In this document: positions 1 through 9,239 of the stretch, piece by piece
How the letters are laid out: every line of letters begins with the position of its first letter
How positions within the stretch are numbered: position 1 is the first letter of the stretch
Assembly: GCF_000317535.1 (NCBI RefSeq)
Contig: NC_019757.1
Span: forward strand, 3,116,501-3,180,500
DNA: 64,000 nt
From: Cylindrospermum stagnale PCC 7417
GTDB lineage: Bacteria > Cyanobacteriota > Cyanobacteriia > Cyanobacteriales > Nostocaceae
Direction of reading: 5' to 3'
The notes under the pieces: generated by a model
Database searches by the model: none
Told to the model about the DNA's origin: nothing
The model's input: only the letters and a program-made list of their open reading frames with translations
Program-made: the position numbers and the translations under genes

Positions 1-143
1 TCCGAGAAGATGAAATATTACCTTTAATCAATAAATATACTGATGGCAGATTTTTATGGATTTTTGGGGAGCCAGGAGTCAATGTTCTGCGATTGAATTA
101 TGCTCTTGACCTGCAAGAAATTAACCGTAAGGAAAATCAATAA
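1..143 (+). CDS. kdpC: KdpC C-terminus (potassium-transporting ATPase subunit C), partial
   Basis: The window opens inside a reading frame that ends at a TAA at 141-143; 46 residues are visible. They include TDGRFLWIFGEPGVNVL followed by RLNYALD, which matches the conserved C-terminal block of KdpC (GR-x-LGILGEP-x-VNVL-x-LN-x-ALD in the family). KdpC is the small membrane-anchored subunit of the high-affinity Kdp K+-uptake ATPase. The N-terminal membrane segment lies outside the window. The next gene downstream on the same strand is kdpD, as in other kdp operons, which supports the call. Confidence 0.85.
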   Translation, partial: REDEILPLINKYTDGRFLWIFGEPGVNVLRLNYALDLQEINRKENQ

Positions 144-391
144 ATGGTCAAACAATTTTGGATTTTAGATTTTAGATTTTAGATTGACCCCAGCAATCAA
201 GTCAGGGGCTTATCATTTAATTATGGATTTTAGATTTTAGATTTGTTTCACGTATTTTGCTTCTCGCGGAGCGAGTATAAATTCGGAGGCTTGTAACCCT
301 TTGAAAATTTTGGATTTTGAATATTCAATTCCATCATCCAAAATTTAAAATCTAAAATTCGGTCAGTTGTTAGTTATTGTTGATGAACTAG
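144..391. repeat. kdpC-kdpD spacer with heptamer tandem repeats (STRR type)
   Basis: The spacer holds two direct runs of the 7-mer ATTTTAG, near 157-186 and 224-245. An inverted, degenerate copy lies near 339-360 and could pair with the first two or with the segment starting at 308. Short tandemly repeated heptamers of this kind are typical of heterocystous cyanobacteria. Such repeats can form hairpins in the kdpC-kdpD transcript, but no promoter or terminator is evident. Confidence 0.6.
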
Positions 392-1582
392 ATGATGATT
401 ACTCAGCGCGAGATGTTGAATGATACTAATACTGGTTCGGCTGACACTAAACCTTTAACTTCTGCTAGTTCTGCTATGTCTTTGGCGCGACGAGGAAAAC
501 ACAAAATATTTATTGGTATGGCTCCTGGTGTAGGCAAAACCTACAGGATGCTAGAAGAAGGACACGCACTCAAACAAGAAGGAATTGATGTTGTCATTGG
601 GCTTTTGGAAACCCACGGACGCAAGGAGACAGCAGCCAAAGCAGAGGGGCTGGAGATTGTAAAGAATCGGCAAGTTCCTCATGGTGAGTTGATGCTCACA
701 GAAATGGACACAGAGGCAATTATCAGGCGATCGCCCCAATTGGTATTAATCGATGAACTGGCACATACTAATGTCCCTGGTTCCCCAAGGAAAAAGCGCT
801 ATGAAGATGTGGAAGTAATTTTGGCCGCAGGCATTGATGTCTATTCCACAATGAATATTCAGCATTTGGAAAGTCTCAATGACTTAGTAGCACGAATTAC
901 AGGCGTAGTAGTGCGTGAGCGGGTGAGCGATCGCATTTTGGAAGCAGCAGATGAAGTCGTAGTAGTTGATGTGACGCCCGAAACCCTGGAAGAACGGTTA
1001 ATAGAAGGCAAAATTTATGCACCGCCAAAAATCGAACAAGCCCTCGATAACTTTTTCCAACGCCGTAACCTGATTGCTTTGCGGGAATTAGCTTTGCGGG
1101 AAGTAGCAAACAACGTCGAAGAAGAGGCGATCGCATCCACCCCCAACGGGCAATTCTATAATATTCAAGAGCGGGTTTTGGTCTGCGTATCCACCTATCC
1201 CAACTCCGTACAACTGTTACGCCGGGGTGCTAGGTTGGCTAGTTACATGAACGCCCCGCTGTATACTCTATTTGTCGCCGATCCTCACCACTTCCTCACC
1301 AAAGAAGAAAGCCTACACGTTGACACTTGCCAGAAGCTGTGTAAAGAATTTGCCGGGACTTTTATTCGGGTTACCAACAATAATGTCGCTCAGGCGATCG
1401 CACAAGAAGCACATAAACACCACATCACCCAAATCGTCATCGGTGCCAGTCAGCGATCGCGTTGGCAACTATTGCTGAAAGGTTCTTTAATTCAAACATT
1501 GGTGCATTTGCTCAAAAACGTCGATTTGCACATCATTGCCAGCGAAAAAAAATCTTCATCTCAGGCTGAAAATTCAGGATAA
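392..1582 (+). CDS. kdpD: Short KdpD-type sensor protein lacking the histidine kinase domain
   Basis: The product has 396 residues, against about 900 for enterobacterial KdpD. Residues about 35-245 form the KdpD N-terminal ATP-binding domain, with a Walker A motif GMAPGVGKT at 42-50 and a Walker B-like VLIDELAHTN near 118-127. Residues about 255-385 form a universal-stress-protein-like domain. There is no four-helix membrane region, GAF, HisKA or HATPase domain, and the frame ends cleanly. Short KdpD proteins of this form are known from Anabaena/Nostoc kdp operons, so this is probably native rather than a truncation. No kdpE follows. The protein probably senses or modulates Kdp expression through an unlinked partner; that is inference. 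The start ATG overlaps another ATG three bases on. Confidence 0.9.
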   Translation: MMITQREMLNDTNTGSADTKPLTSASSAMSLARRGKHKIFIGMAPGVGKTYRMLEEGHALKQEGIDVVIGLLETHGRKETAAKAEGLEIVKNRQVPHGELMLTEMDTEAIIRRSPQLVLIDELAHTNVPGSPRKKRYEDVEVILAAGIDVYSTMNIQHLESLNDLVARITGVVVRERVSDRILEAADEVVVVDVTPETLEERLIEGKIYAPPKIEQALDNFFQRRNLIALRELALREVANNVEEEAIASTPNGQFYNIQERVLVCVSTYPNSVQLLRRGARLASYMNAPLYTLFVADPHHFLTKEESLHVDTCQKLCKEFAGTFIRVTNNNVAQAIAQEAHKHHITQIVIGASQRSRWQLLLKGSLIQTLVHLLKNVDLHIIASEKKSSSQAENSG

Positions 1583-1769
1583 TTATTACCACCTGCTGCA
1601 TCTGAAAAGAGGAAAATCAAGCACTGAAGGAAAATCAGCACAGGGTGGTTCGACTCGCAAATATTTATCTCCCTGCAACTCCTCTGGTTCAATTGAATGT
1701 GTTAGCTAGCTTTTTGACATGGGCAGCGCCATGAATTAAACTACCTTTGGCAATTAACCAAAGAATCTG

Positions 1770-2924
1770 GTGCCAATGCATCCAACTCGCGTTATTGGTT
1801 TAATTAGCGGCACATCTGTTGATGGCATAGACGCTGCTTTAGTAGATATTTCCGGTACAGATTTGGATCTGCAAGTTGAACTACTAGCAGGGGAAACATA
1901 TCCTTACTCTGCCGAACTTAGAGAGCGCATTTTGGCAATTGGCGCAGGAACGGCCATCTCAATGGCAGAATTAGCCGAAATAGATGATGCGATCGCTCTA
2001 GCCTTTGCCCAAGCCGCGCAAAATATTCAAATCGGTTACCAGCCAGCCACCTTAATTGGCTCCCACGGTCAAACAGTTTACCATCGGCCACCAAGGGATA
2101 AAGGACTAGGCTACAGCCTGCAACTAGGACGTGGTGCCTTGATTGCTCATGTGGCAGGGATGATAACGGTGAGTAATTTCCGTGTCGCTGATATTGCCAT
2201 TGGTGGACATGGTGCGCCTTTAGTGCCGAGAGTCGATGCTTATTTGCTTAGTCATCCCCAAGAGGGAAGGTGTATTCAAAATATCGGTGGCATTGGGAAT
2301 GTTGCTTATATTCCCCCACGTCGTGATGACTGGCTAGATAAAATTTGCGGCTGGGATACAGGCCCAGGAAATAGCCTGTTGGATTTGGCAGTGGCGCATT
2401 TAACCGCTGGTGCTAAAACCTATGATGAAAACGGCAATTGGGCAGCAAGTGGTACTCCCTGCTATCTATTGGTAGAACAATGGCTTAGTCAAGAATACTT
2501 TCATTTACCTCCACCTAAATCTACTGGCCGCGAGTTATTTGGTGTGGCTTACCTCCATCAGTGTTTACAAGACGCCCAAGCATACCAACTCAGTCCAGCC
2601 GACTTGCTGGCAACTCTCACAGAACTTACAGCAGCTTCAATTGTTCACAGTTACCGCACTTTCTTGAAGCAAATGCCACAACGGGTATTGCTATGCGGCG
2701 GTGGTAGTCGCAATCTTTATTTGAAACAACGGTTAGAAGCGTTGCTAGAATCAGTGCCTGTTGTGACTACAGACGAAGTTGGTTTGAGTGCAGATTTTAA
2801 AGAAGCGATCGCCTTTGCCGTATTAGCCTATTGGCGATATTCGGGCATTCCTGGTAACTTACCCGCCGCAACTGGCGCACCTCAAGCAGTGCTGTTGGGA
2901 GAGATTCACCAATATCTTTTTTGA
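1770..2924 (+). CDS. anmK: Anhydro-N-acetylmuramic acid kinase
   Basis: The protein is 384 residues, the usual family length. AnmK phosphorylates and opens 1,6-anhydro-MurNAc to MurNAc-6-phosphate during cell-wall recycling in the cytoplasm. Visible family motifs are [17 protein letters not shown] at the N-terminus, [10 protein letters not shown] (substrate side), IGGIGNVAY, the phosphate-binding [12 protein letters not shown], and LLCGGGSRN near the C-terminus. The reading begins with GTG at 1770, but ATG at 1776 gives almost the same N-terminus and is equally possible. No strong Shine-Dalgarno site decides between them. The gene stands alone, 187 bp after kdpD. Confidence 0.93.
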   Translation: MPMHPTRVIGLISGTSVDGIDAALVDISGTDLDLQVELLAGETYPYSAELRERILAIGAGTAISMAELAEIDDAIALAFAQAAQNIQIGYQPATLIGSHGQTVYHRPPRDKGLGYSLQLGRGALIAHVAGMITVSNFRVADIAIGGHGAPLVPRVDAYLLSHPQEGRCIQNIGGIGNVAYIPPRRDDWLDKICGWDTGPGNSLLDLAVAHLTAGAKTYDENGNWAASGTPCYLLVEQWLSQEYFHLPPPKSTGRELFGVAYLHQCLQDAQAYQLSPADLLATLTELTAASIVHSYRTFLKQMPQRVLLCGGGSRNLYLKQRLEALLESVPVVTTDEVGLSADFKEAIAFAVLAYWRYSGIPGNLPAATGAPQAVLLGEIHQYLF

Positions 2925-3571
2925 TAATTGAGAAATTTCTTCAGACAGGAAGAGTGTTACACTGACCAAACCTATACTGTATACAATTTACTCGCGTATC
3001 ACATTTAATTCTATTCATCTCCTCTGTTGGAAATAGCTTTCTAGTATCATTATTTCCAAATCTGCCAGGTAAACACTGAGTCTAAATTCTCACCTATATG
3101 TGAAAATAGTGGTGGCAATTCCGGACTGGCTGGCTGAAAACAAAGATACAGCGCTACGTGGCTTACTTCTCTTGGAGCGAGTACGGCGTTGAAACTAGCA
3201 AAAATTTGGCGCAGATGGTTTGCTCAATGCCACCAAATAGCGCACAGAAACCTTAGACAAGAAAATATTTATTAACCTGGGTCAGGTGGGTCGCTGGCAT
3301 GATACACCCTAATGTGTGCGCGAATTAAGGAGGCAAGGTGTGACTCATGTCGTGAGCGGTAGTGACTGTCATGAAGCTGTGAGCGTACCCAATCTCCAGA
3401 CGCCGATTAGCTTTTTGGATGTGCTACAGCACAACTCTTTGGCGATATCCACCAAAATCACTGCGGATGAACCTCCTGGAAGCCTTGAGTATACTAAGGA
3501 TTATCCGTGTCGGTAATTTCATAATTTATCTCCACTCTTGCGGTACTGGATCAAGACAAGGAATGTAGAAG
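2925..3571. other. 647-bp intergenic stretch with possible decayed coding sequence
   Basis: No intact gene is supported here. A frame from a GTG at about 3101 reads about 30 protein-like residues (VAIPDWLAENKDTALRGLL) and then stops. Another open stretch at 3316-3516 contains GVTHVVSGSDCHEAVSVP. Both could be pieces of one decayed gene, but I recognise no family. A motif of the type CTCTTGGAGCGAGTACGGCG near 3171-3190 resembles short dispersed Nostoc repeats. Nothing else is visible. Confidence 0.3.
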
Positions 3572-4018
3572 GTGGCTCAAACTTTTTTATTAGAACCAGG
3601 ACGCTGGATCATCCAAGGTAGTTGGCTAGAACGTAATGGTATGCCAATTAGTGTTAAGGGTATGACCTTAGTGGTTTGGAATCGAGATAACTGGTTTTCT
3701 ATGGCAACAAAGCTGATTTTTCCAGGAAGCGATCGCTCAGAAATTTCTTTGCGATATAAGGGACACTTGGATGATGGAGAGCGCCAATACACTTACTTAC
3801 TCCAGCATAATCTTTTAGGGAAAATTGAAGGCGAGGGCTGGATTTGTCCAGATACTATTGTGCAGCGTTACTGGGTACTAGGCGATCGCCAACGTCGTAG
3901 TGGCTTTGAAACCCTACACCGAATTTCTGATGATGCCTACTACCTCACCAGTGGCATCCTAACTGGTCATTTTTTAACCAGTACAATGGAAGCGAGCCTA
4001 GAGCGCCAACCAAAATAG
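3572..4018 (+). CDS. Conserved cyanobacterial hypothetical protein, 148 aa
   Basis: A GTG start at 3572 is preceded by AAGGAATG, a reasonable ribosome-binding site. The 148-residue product has no signal peptide or membrane span. It is rich in alternating polar and hydrophobic strand-like segments (GRWIIQGSWLERNG, GMTLVVWNRDNWFSMAT, GEGWICPDTIVQRYWVLGD). The spacing of short beta-strands around conserved Trp and Gly suggests a small beta-barrel, perhaps calycin/lipocalin-like; that is inference from pattern only. I do not recognise a named family. It stands alone, with long spacers on both sides. Confidence 0.65.
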   Translation: MAQTFLLEPGRWIIQGSWLERNGMPISVKGMTLVVWNRDNWFSMATKLIFPGSDRSEISLRYKGHLDDGERQYTYLLQHNLLGKIEGEGWICPDTIVQRYWVLGDRQRRSGFETLHRISDDAYYLTSGILTGHFLTSTMEASLERQPK

Positions 4019-4604
4019 CAAAAGTGGCAGTACAGAAGTGACTCATGCCTATTTTTGGCAACCCTTAGCCGGCTAGCTAACTCAAATTTTGGCAATCTGA
4101 GTCAAAATTAAGGCTCGGAATATTGGACTTCATCTGCTACAACTGACGCCATGAGCAAGGCACTGGCTCCCTTAGCTGTAGTCAAGTTAGATGGGAATAG
4201 TCTAGCTAACCAGTACATCTTAGGTGAAAATCACCACATCAAGAGGTAATTGCCAATGCTAGTATGTAAGCTACCCCAGTCTAAAGACACTGGGTTTTAG
4301 CCTCAAATGTGACCCGTCGGAAACCAAGACAATTCCCACGTCAGTTGCCTGCGACGGGAAACCAGTCTTCTTCAGGCAAAGACGCTGTTCGCGTTCAGTA
4401 CTGGCTTCTTTAATTGACAAAAAAGACCCGGATCTTCGGGCTGGATTACTGACAACCCCAATTGGTCAAACATCCAAATAGGTACTATCCGCAATGAAAG
4501 CAGTTGAACCAATAATTCCTAGGCTTCGAGCTAGGGGATTGTCAAAACCTATATACTGGGAAAATTTCTCCCCCGATTGTTGAACATTAGAGTTGAATTT
4601 TTCT
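4019..4604. repeat. 586-bp intergenic stretch with several stem-loops, possible IS200/IS605-type remnant
   Basis: The stretch holds no gene. Hairpins can be drawn at CCCAGT...ACTGGG (about 4274-4296), CCCGGATCTTCGGG (about 4427-4440) and CCTAGGCTTCGAGCTAGG (about 4518-4536). The first resembles the terminal palindromes beside tnpB genes in cyanobacterial IS200/IS605 elements, so this may be the scar of such an element. No tnpA or tnpB frame is left. The segment just before 4605 should contain the promoter of the kinase gene, but no clear -10/-35 pair stands out. Confidence 0.35.
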
Positions 4605-4872
4605 ATGTCAGACCCCAACCTTGGTCGCTTACTCAGCAAACGCTACCAGCTTCAGGAATTAATTGGTACTGGAGCAATGGGCCGAGTTTATCGTGCTAAG
4701 GATATTTTGTTGGGAGGCGTACCGGTTGCTGTTAAATTTCTCGCCTTGTCAATCCAAAATGAAAAGATGCGCTTGCAAGAACGGTTTGAGCGAGAAGCAA
4801 AAACCTGTGCCTTGCTTGGGCAAAAAAGTATTCATATTGTCCGAGTGATGGATTATGGCGTAGACGACAATA

Positions 4873-5902
4873 TAGCGTTTCTCAGTCTAGTGAGGTACAG
4901 TAGCAAGAATGGGTAAACCAATTATGAATCTCATTTAATGAGACTTGACTAAAAGCAGTTTCAATTGCTTTTGCTAAGTCCGGATAACTTCTAGCTCCAA
5001 TAGAACGTAGTATATTTTTAATTTTTGACCAACAATTCTCAATTGGCGAAAAATCAGGAGAATATGGTGGTAAATAAATCAATTTAGCTCCAGCAGCTTC
5101 GATTAATTTCTCAATCTCTCCACTTTTATGAATTGAACAATTATCCATAATTACATAAGCACCTTTCCACAGGTTTGGAACTAATTTTTGAGAAATATAA
5201 GCCTCAAATGTCAGTCCATCAGTTGCTCCTAAAATACTATATTGACTAATCACTCCTTGAAGAGCGATCGCACCAATGATGGAGACATTTTTGCAACGTT
5301 TTTGAGGTCGTGAGCCATGCGCTCTTTTACCTTTTTTAGAACGAGCGGAGTGTCTTATTAAAGATAGATTAGCTCCTGCTTCGTCAATAAATATCAGGTT
5401 TTCCGCCGATATTCCCTGAAGTTGAAGCCAGAATTGTACTCTTAATAATTGAACTCTTTCTGTTTCTTTTTCTGAGGCGTGCAATGTTTTTTTTAGACTT
5501 ATTTCTATCCTCTGTAACATCCGGTCTACCGTAGAGATACCAATTGTTATTCCTGTTTTTTCTTTGAGTGCTGAGCGAATTTCTGATAAAGTAGCATCAT
5601 TCTGAGCTTCAAGTATTTCTTCGAGAATGTTAAGTTGTTCTTTATTTAGCTTTGGAGGAGTTTGTTTCGTCCTAACTTTAGGAGCAATACTTGTTGTTTC
5701 TCTATATTGCTTTAGTAATTTCTGAATAAAACTTAAACTGACACAAAATCTTTTTGCTAATTGACGTTGTGATATTCCATCTTCCAAGTATGTATCAAAT
5801 ATTTTTTGGCGAAAATCTAGGGAATATGGTTTCATTTTAAACCTTTAGTAGATGCACAGCTTTAATCTTAATCAGTGTACTTCATTAGACTGGGAAACGC
5901 TA
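4873..5902 (-). mobile_element. Complete IS630-family insertion sequence, 1030 bp
   Basis: Imperfect terminal inverted repeats of 27 bp lie at 4873-4899 and 5876-5902, both starting TAGCGTTTC and matching at 24 of 27 positions. They are flanked by a TA duplication at 4871-4872 and 5903-5904, the target preference of the IS630/Tc1/mariner group. One transposase gene fills the element on the minus strand. The near-identical ends, the intact transposase and the exact restoration of the host frame on removal suggest a recent insertion. Confidence 0.93.
4882..5835 (-). CDS. IS630-family transposase (DDE type)
   Basis: The protein is 317 residues. The N-terminal half holds helix-turn-helix segments for end binding (SQRQLAKRFCVSLSFIQKLL). 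The catalytic half carries the DDE triad in the order FIDEAG, VIMDNCSIHKS and YSPDFSPIENCWSKIK, the last being the usual IS630 glutamate block. A single uninterrupted frame makes it probably active. Its stop codon lies inside the left terminal repeat. It is transcribed opposite to the kinase gene that it disrupts. Confidence 0.95.
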   Translation of the reverse strand: MKPYSLDFRQKIFDTYLEDGISQRQLAKRFCVSLSFIQKLLKQYRETTSIAPKVRTKQTPPKLNKEQLNILEEILEAQNDATLSEIRSALKEKTGITIGISTVDRMLQRIEISLKKTLHASEKETERVQLLRVQFWLQLQGISAENLIFIDEAGANLSLIRHSARSKKGKRAHGSRPQKRCKNVSIIGAIALQGVISQYSILGATDGLTFEAYISQKLVPNLWKGAYVIMDNCSIHKSGEIEKLIEAAGAKLIYLPPYSPDFSPIENCWSKIKNILRSIGARSYPDLAKAIETAFSQVSLNEIHNWFTHSCYCTSLD

Positions 5903-7190
5903 TAACACCCCGTACTACGTCATGGAATATTTACAGGGAGAAGGACTGAACAATCTGGTTCGTAAGCAACATCTTTCTTTAGCAAGATTCCTCAGTATGG
6001 CGCGTCAAATCAGCCTGGGGTTACAGTGCGCTCATAATGGCATTTTGGTTGATGGCATTATCTGCCCCATTATCCACCGCGACATTAAGCCTAGCAATAT
6101 GCTGGTGATTCAAGATCCCAGTTTTGGCGAGTTGGTCAAGGTTCTAGACTTTGGTATTGCTAAGTTACTACTGTCAGATAGCGATCATACGAAATTCTAT
6201 TTAGGTACGTTAGCTTACTCTTCTCCTGAACAAATGGAGGGTAAGGAACTAGACAACCGCTCCGATATTTATAGTTTGGGCGTGATGATGTTTGAGATGC
6301 TCACCGGCAAAATGCCACTGCTGCCCTCAAGCCACTCTTTTGGAGCATGGTATAAAGCACATCAGTACCAACAACCACGTTCTTTGGCTGAAGTTGCTCC
6401 TACATTGCAAATCCCAAAGGAAGTGGAAGATTTGGTGATGAGTTGTCTAGCTAAAGCAGCAAACTCGCGCCCCCAAAGCATCAGTGACATCCTGGAGGTG
6501 TTAGCATCCGCAGAACAGCAGGAAAACACACCCAAAATTCCCCAAAATACTCCCCCACTATCTAAGGCTGTTACGGTTCACACAGAGCCTGAACAGAAGA
6601 CAAAAACCAATTTGCAGGCAGCCCCATCAAACGATGATATTACCCGCTTCACTTCTTGGCCCCAAAATAAACCGATTGCTGATATTGTTTTTCCCCAGCC
6701 CATCCATGTCAACGGGGAGATTGTCCCAGCCCTGTGGGTTATGCTACCCCAACAAGAAATTCAAAAGCGCTTAGTCTGTACTCGGTACAATCAATTTCTT
6801 TTCATCTCTATCCCCCACCCGATGCTGTTGTGGGTTACTGTCATCTACAACCGCAAATATGGCCCGAAATGGCTACCTTACTACCTTGATCTCAAAACCG
6901 TTTTTGGTCAAGAAATCATCCGCTTACTGCGACATACAGCTTACTATCGCCTGTTGTTTTTTGCACGAGAGTCCCCAGGTCGCTGCGCCCACGTCCTACT
7001 TTCCAGCGTCGCCCCCGCCCAATGTGAACGACTGCAACAGTGGGTTAAAACGAGCGATATCATGGCATCATCTGCCGACCCTCAACTTAGTAAAAGTTTA
7101 CTCAAAACTGAGTATGAAAAAATTAAGCCCCAAATTCTGGCCAAGCTGGAAACGATGGATACAGATTCCCCATTTGATCTTTCCGGCTAA

Positions 7191-7685
7191 ATTAAATTCT
7201 CTCATATTACATGAATTATATGTAATCCAAGAGAAGCAAGCCAGATAATGTTAATTTTTATAAACGAAATATGTTGATAGTTGTCAGTTCTAGTTATATA
7301 AATTATTAAGCCTAAAAATTCTAGCTTTTAAAGCTGGCTAGACTTCAACGCCCGGTAATATTCCTCTGTAAGTAATAGAAGGAATAGTAATCTATAGACG
7401 GGTCAAACGATCAAGCAAGCCGAGCCTGGAATGAGTTTGGCTAACATAAACAGCAAAATTAACCTGAAAGCTCCGAGAATTTCAGACTGCGTAGTAGGAT
7501 GTGCAACTTAAAAGCTTACTCGTTCTGCTACTGGATTGTGGAGCGAATTTCTCCGCTTTGTTTGTAGATGTGATCGGTTATGAGAATGGCTGATCGGAGT
7601 TGACGCCCCGGCATCCCCAGCTCTTTTCCTCCTTGGAACTAAGCAAGAGAAGGAGGTCGCCCACTGCGACACAAGAATAGCTACT
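7191..7685. other. 495-bp intergenic stretch
   Basis: This spacer separates the end of the split kinase gene from the end of nblA (convergent genes). One imperfect hairpin can be drawn at about 7319-7346 (CTAGC...GCTGGCTAG), which could help to end kinase transcription although it lacks a T-run. I see no gene, tRNA or long repeat. Confidence 0.4.
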
Positions 7686-7883
7686 CTATGCCATAGTGGA
7701 ACCTGAATCTAAGCCCCACTGGTGCTTGAGAAGCTCCTTATAAGTTGCCTCCCGCACGACCATTTGCTCATAGAGCTTGACTAAAAAGTCTTTAGCTTGT
7801 TCGGGACTCATTTGCTGCACTTGACTGGAAAATGAGCGGATATTGAATTGCTGTTCTAGGGAAAGTTCAATTGGTTGGCTCAT
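7686..7883 (-). CDS. nblA: Phycobilisome degradation protein NblA
   Basis: The product has 65 residues from the ATG at 7883, close to the usual 55-65. It carries the NblA core: MSQPIELSLEQQFNIRSF, VQQMSPEQAKDFLVKLYEQM and VVREATYKELLKHQWGL. NblA is a small helical adaptor that binds phycobiliproteins and directs phycobilisome breakdown under nitrogen or sulfur starvation. The start is set by a GGAG box about seven bases upstream. A longer frame from 7904 would add MFFSELT, which is not NblA-like. The gene stands alone with a long upstream region, fitting its known strong stress regulation. Confidence 0.95.
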   Translation of the reverse strand: MSQPIELSLEQQFNIRSFSSQVQQMSPEQAKDFLVKLYEQMVVREATYKELLKHQWGLDSGSTMA

Positions 7884-8487
7884 AGTTAACTCCGAAAAAA
7901 ACAACGCGTTAAGGTGATCTCGGTTACTGAAGGACCAAAGGGATAATACTTGGACTTTTGTCTGTCATACATTTGTTCCTCCGTATTAAGAAAGATAACA
8001 AGTGTTTGACTAAATTGCCCATACCCTTATGGGTGGTTTTTCTACTCAGATATCTTGCACCTAACCCTACTGATATACAACCCAAGTCCGCTAAGGTATA
8101 TTTTGGGTAAATAGACCTTGTTGAAACCTAAGTGTGCTTTCCCCCCCCAGCTTTCTAGACCTCTTCTTTGACGAGAGGATTAGATATTTTCATGTCAGTA
8201 GGGACTTGAGGATCTGGGGGATAAAAGGTAATAAGCGCAAACGATGATTGCCATACCTTATTAGGTGCAAAATGTCAATATTACTAGATTATGTAAATAA
8301 AGCCTCTTAAAGTAACTTAGGAGGTTAAAAATATTTGTATCAAGTTGTAAGTAGGAAAAATGCTCAAGCTGAACAAATAGCTGAGTATATCTACTTTTTT
8401 CGGCTTTTTTCTATAAAGATGCTTAAGTCACAGTAGTCAGCAGCCAGTTGAAACACTTAACAACTGACTACTAGCAACTGACTAACC
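7884..8487 (-). promoter_or_regulatory. Long upstream region of nblA (604 bp)
   Basis: The region between nblA and the PP2C gene should carry the nblA promoter. A hairpin CCCATACCCTTATGGG followed by TGGTTTTT lies at about 8018-8041; on the plus strand it looks like a rho-independent terminator, but no plus-strand gene precedes it closely. I looked for the NtcA consensus GTA-N8-TAC and saw no perfect copy. A run of eight C lies near 8141. At 8425-8485 is a dispersed repeat of the type CAACTGACTACTAGCAACTG. No gene is visible. Confidence 0.45.
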
Positions 8488-9222
8488 TCAAGAATTTTCC
8501 TCAAGGGTGATAATGACGATGGTGATGTTATCGTGTCCACCTTGGTCTTTTGCCGCCTCGACTAGAGATATAGCGGCTTTATCAAGCAAGGGGGTGTTTT
8601 GGAGGTAATCAGCGATCTTGTGGTCGGCGAGTTCTTCTGTCAGACCATCGCTGCACAACAGCAAGCGATCGCCGATATTTACATCCAGCGGTTGTACATC
8701 GACCTGATGCAGGTCTTCACGTCCCAAACAGCGGGATAATACATGACGAAAAGGATGAACCCGTGCTTCATCTGCGGTAATGTCACCAATTTTGATCGCC
8801 CTTGCTACCCAAGTATGGTCATCTGTTATTTGTTGTAATTGCGATTCCCGTAACCGATACAGTCGTGAATCACCAATGTGAGCACACCAAGGCGAATCGG
8901 GTTCCCGGAAAGCGACCACTACAACCGTTGTTCCCATGTCGGCGCGTTCGGCATGAGTTTGCTGATCCTGCAAAATTGCGGCGTTGGCTTCCAACAAAGC
9001 TTGCTCTAGTAATTTTGGCGAAGACTTGGGGGATTGCCAATTTGCGAGCAAATACGTCTGAATTTCCTGGGTGGCAATGCGACTTGCTTCTTCGCCCCCC
9101 GCATGACCACCCATACCATCAGCAACTATGAAAAATCGCCCTTCTGGGTCGATATAGTAAGCATCCTGATTATTAGAACGAATAAGTCCCGGATCGCTAA
9201 TACCGGTGAAGTTAAGTTTCAT
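8488..9222 (-). CDS. PP2C-type Ser/Thr protein phosphatase
   Basis: The 244-residue product is a compact bacterial PP2C (PPM) phosphatase. It has the metal-binding signatures near the N-terminus (SNNQDAYY, then VADGMGGHAGGEEAS), the central GTTVVVVAF and HIGDSRLYRL, DRLLLCSDGLTEEL, and the final GGHDNITIVII. It probably removes phosphate from Ser/Thr residues in the cytoplasm, acting against Hanks-type kinases such as the one split at 4.6-7.2 kb; that pairing is inference. It lies 17 bp after the ABC1-family gene on the same strand, so the two are probably co-transcribed. Confidence 0.93.
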   Translation of the reverse strand: MKLNFTGISDPGLIRSNNQDAYYIDPEGRFFIVADGMGGHAGGEEASRIATQEIQTYLLANWQSPKSSPKLLEQALLEANAAILQDQQTHAERADMGTTVVVVAFREPDSPWCAHIGDSRLYRLRESQLQQITDDHTWVARAIKIGDITADEARVHPFRHVLSRCLGREDLHQVDVQPLDVNIGDRLLLCSDGLTEELADHKIADYLQNTPLLDKAAISLVEAAKDQGGHDNITIVIITLEENS

Positions 9223-9239
9223 AGATTCTTGGGAATTAA

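Larger units (their letters stand above)
4605..7190 (+). pseudogene. Ser/Thr protein kinase gene interrupted by an IS630-type element
   Basis: The 5' part (4605-4872) encodes the kinase N-lobe: the glycine loop IGTGAMGRVY, then VAVKFL with the ATP-binding Lys. The 3' part (5905-7190) continues with YYVMEYLQG (hinge), IIHRDIKPSNML (catalytic loop), VLDFGIAK (DFG) and LAYSSPEQMEG. A C-terminal region of about 220 residues follows that is not part of the kinase fold. Removing 4873-5904 (1032 bp, a multiple of three) joins the parts in frame as DDNNTPYYVMEYL, giving 517 residues from ATG 4605. A TTG at 4593 could add four residues. In the present sequence the 5' part runs into the element and stops at 4914-4916. 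The 3' part has an in-frame ATG at 5922, but its product would lack the N-lobe. Confidence 0.93.

Noticed and set aside
3316-3516. 66-residue frame as a real gene
   Set aside because: The start is arbitrary and no family is recognised; at most it is part of a decayed gene.
7884-8487. NtcA binding site expected upstream of nblA
   Set aside because: I looked for GTA-N8-TAC through the region and found only half matches, so no site is annotated.
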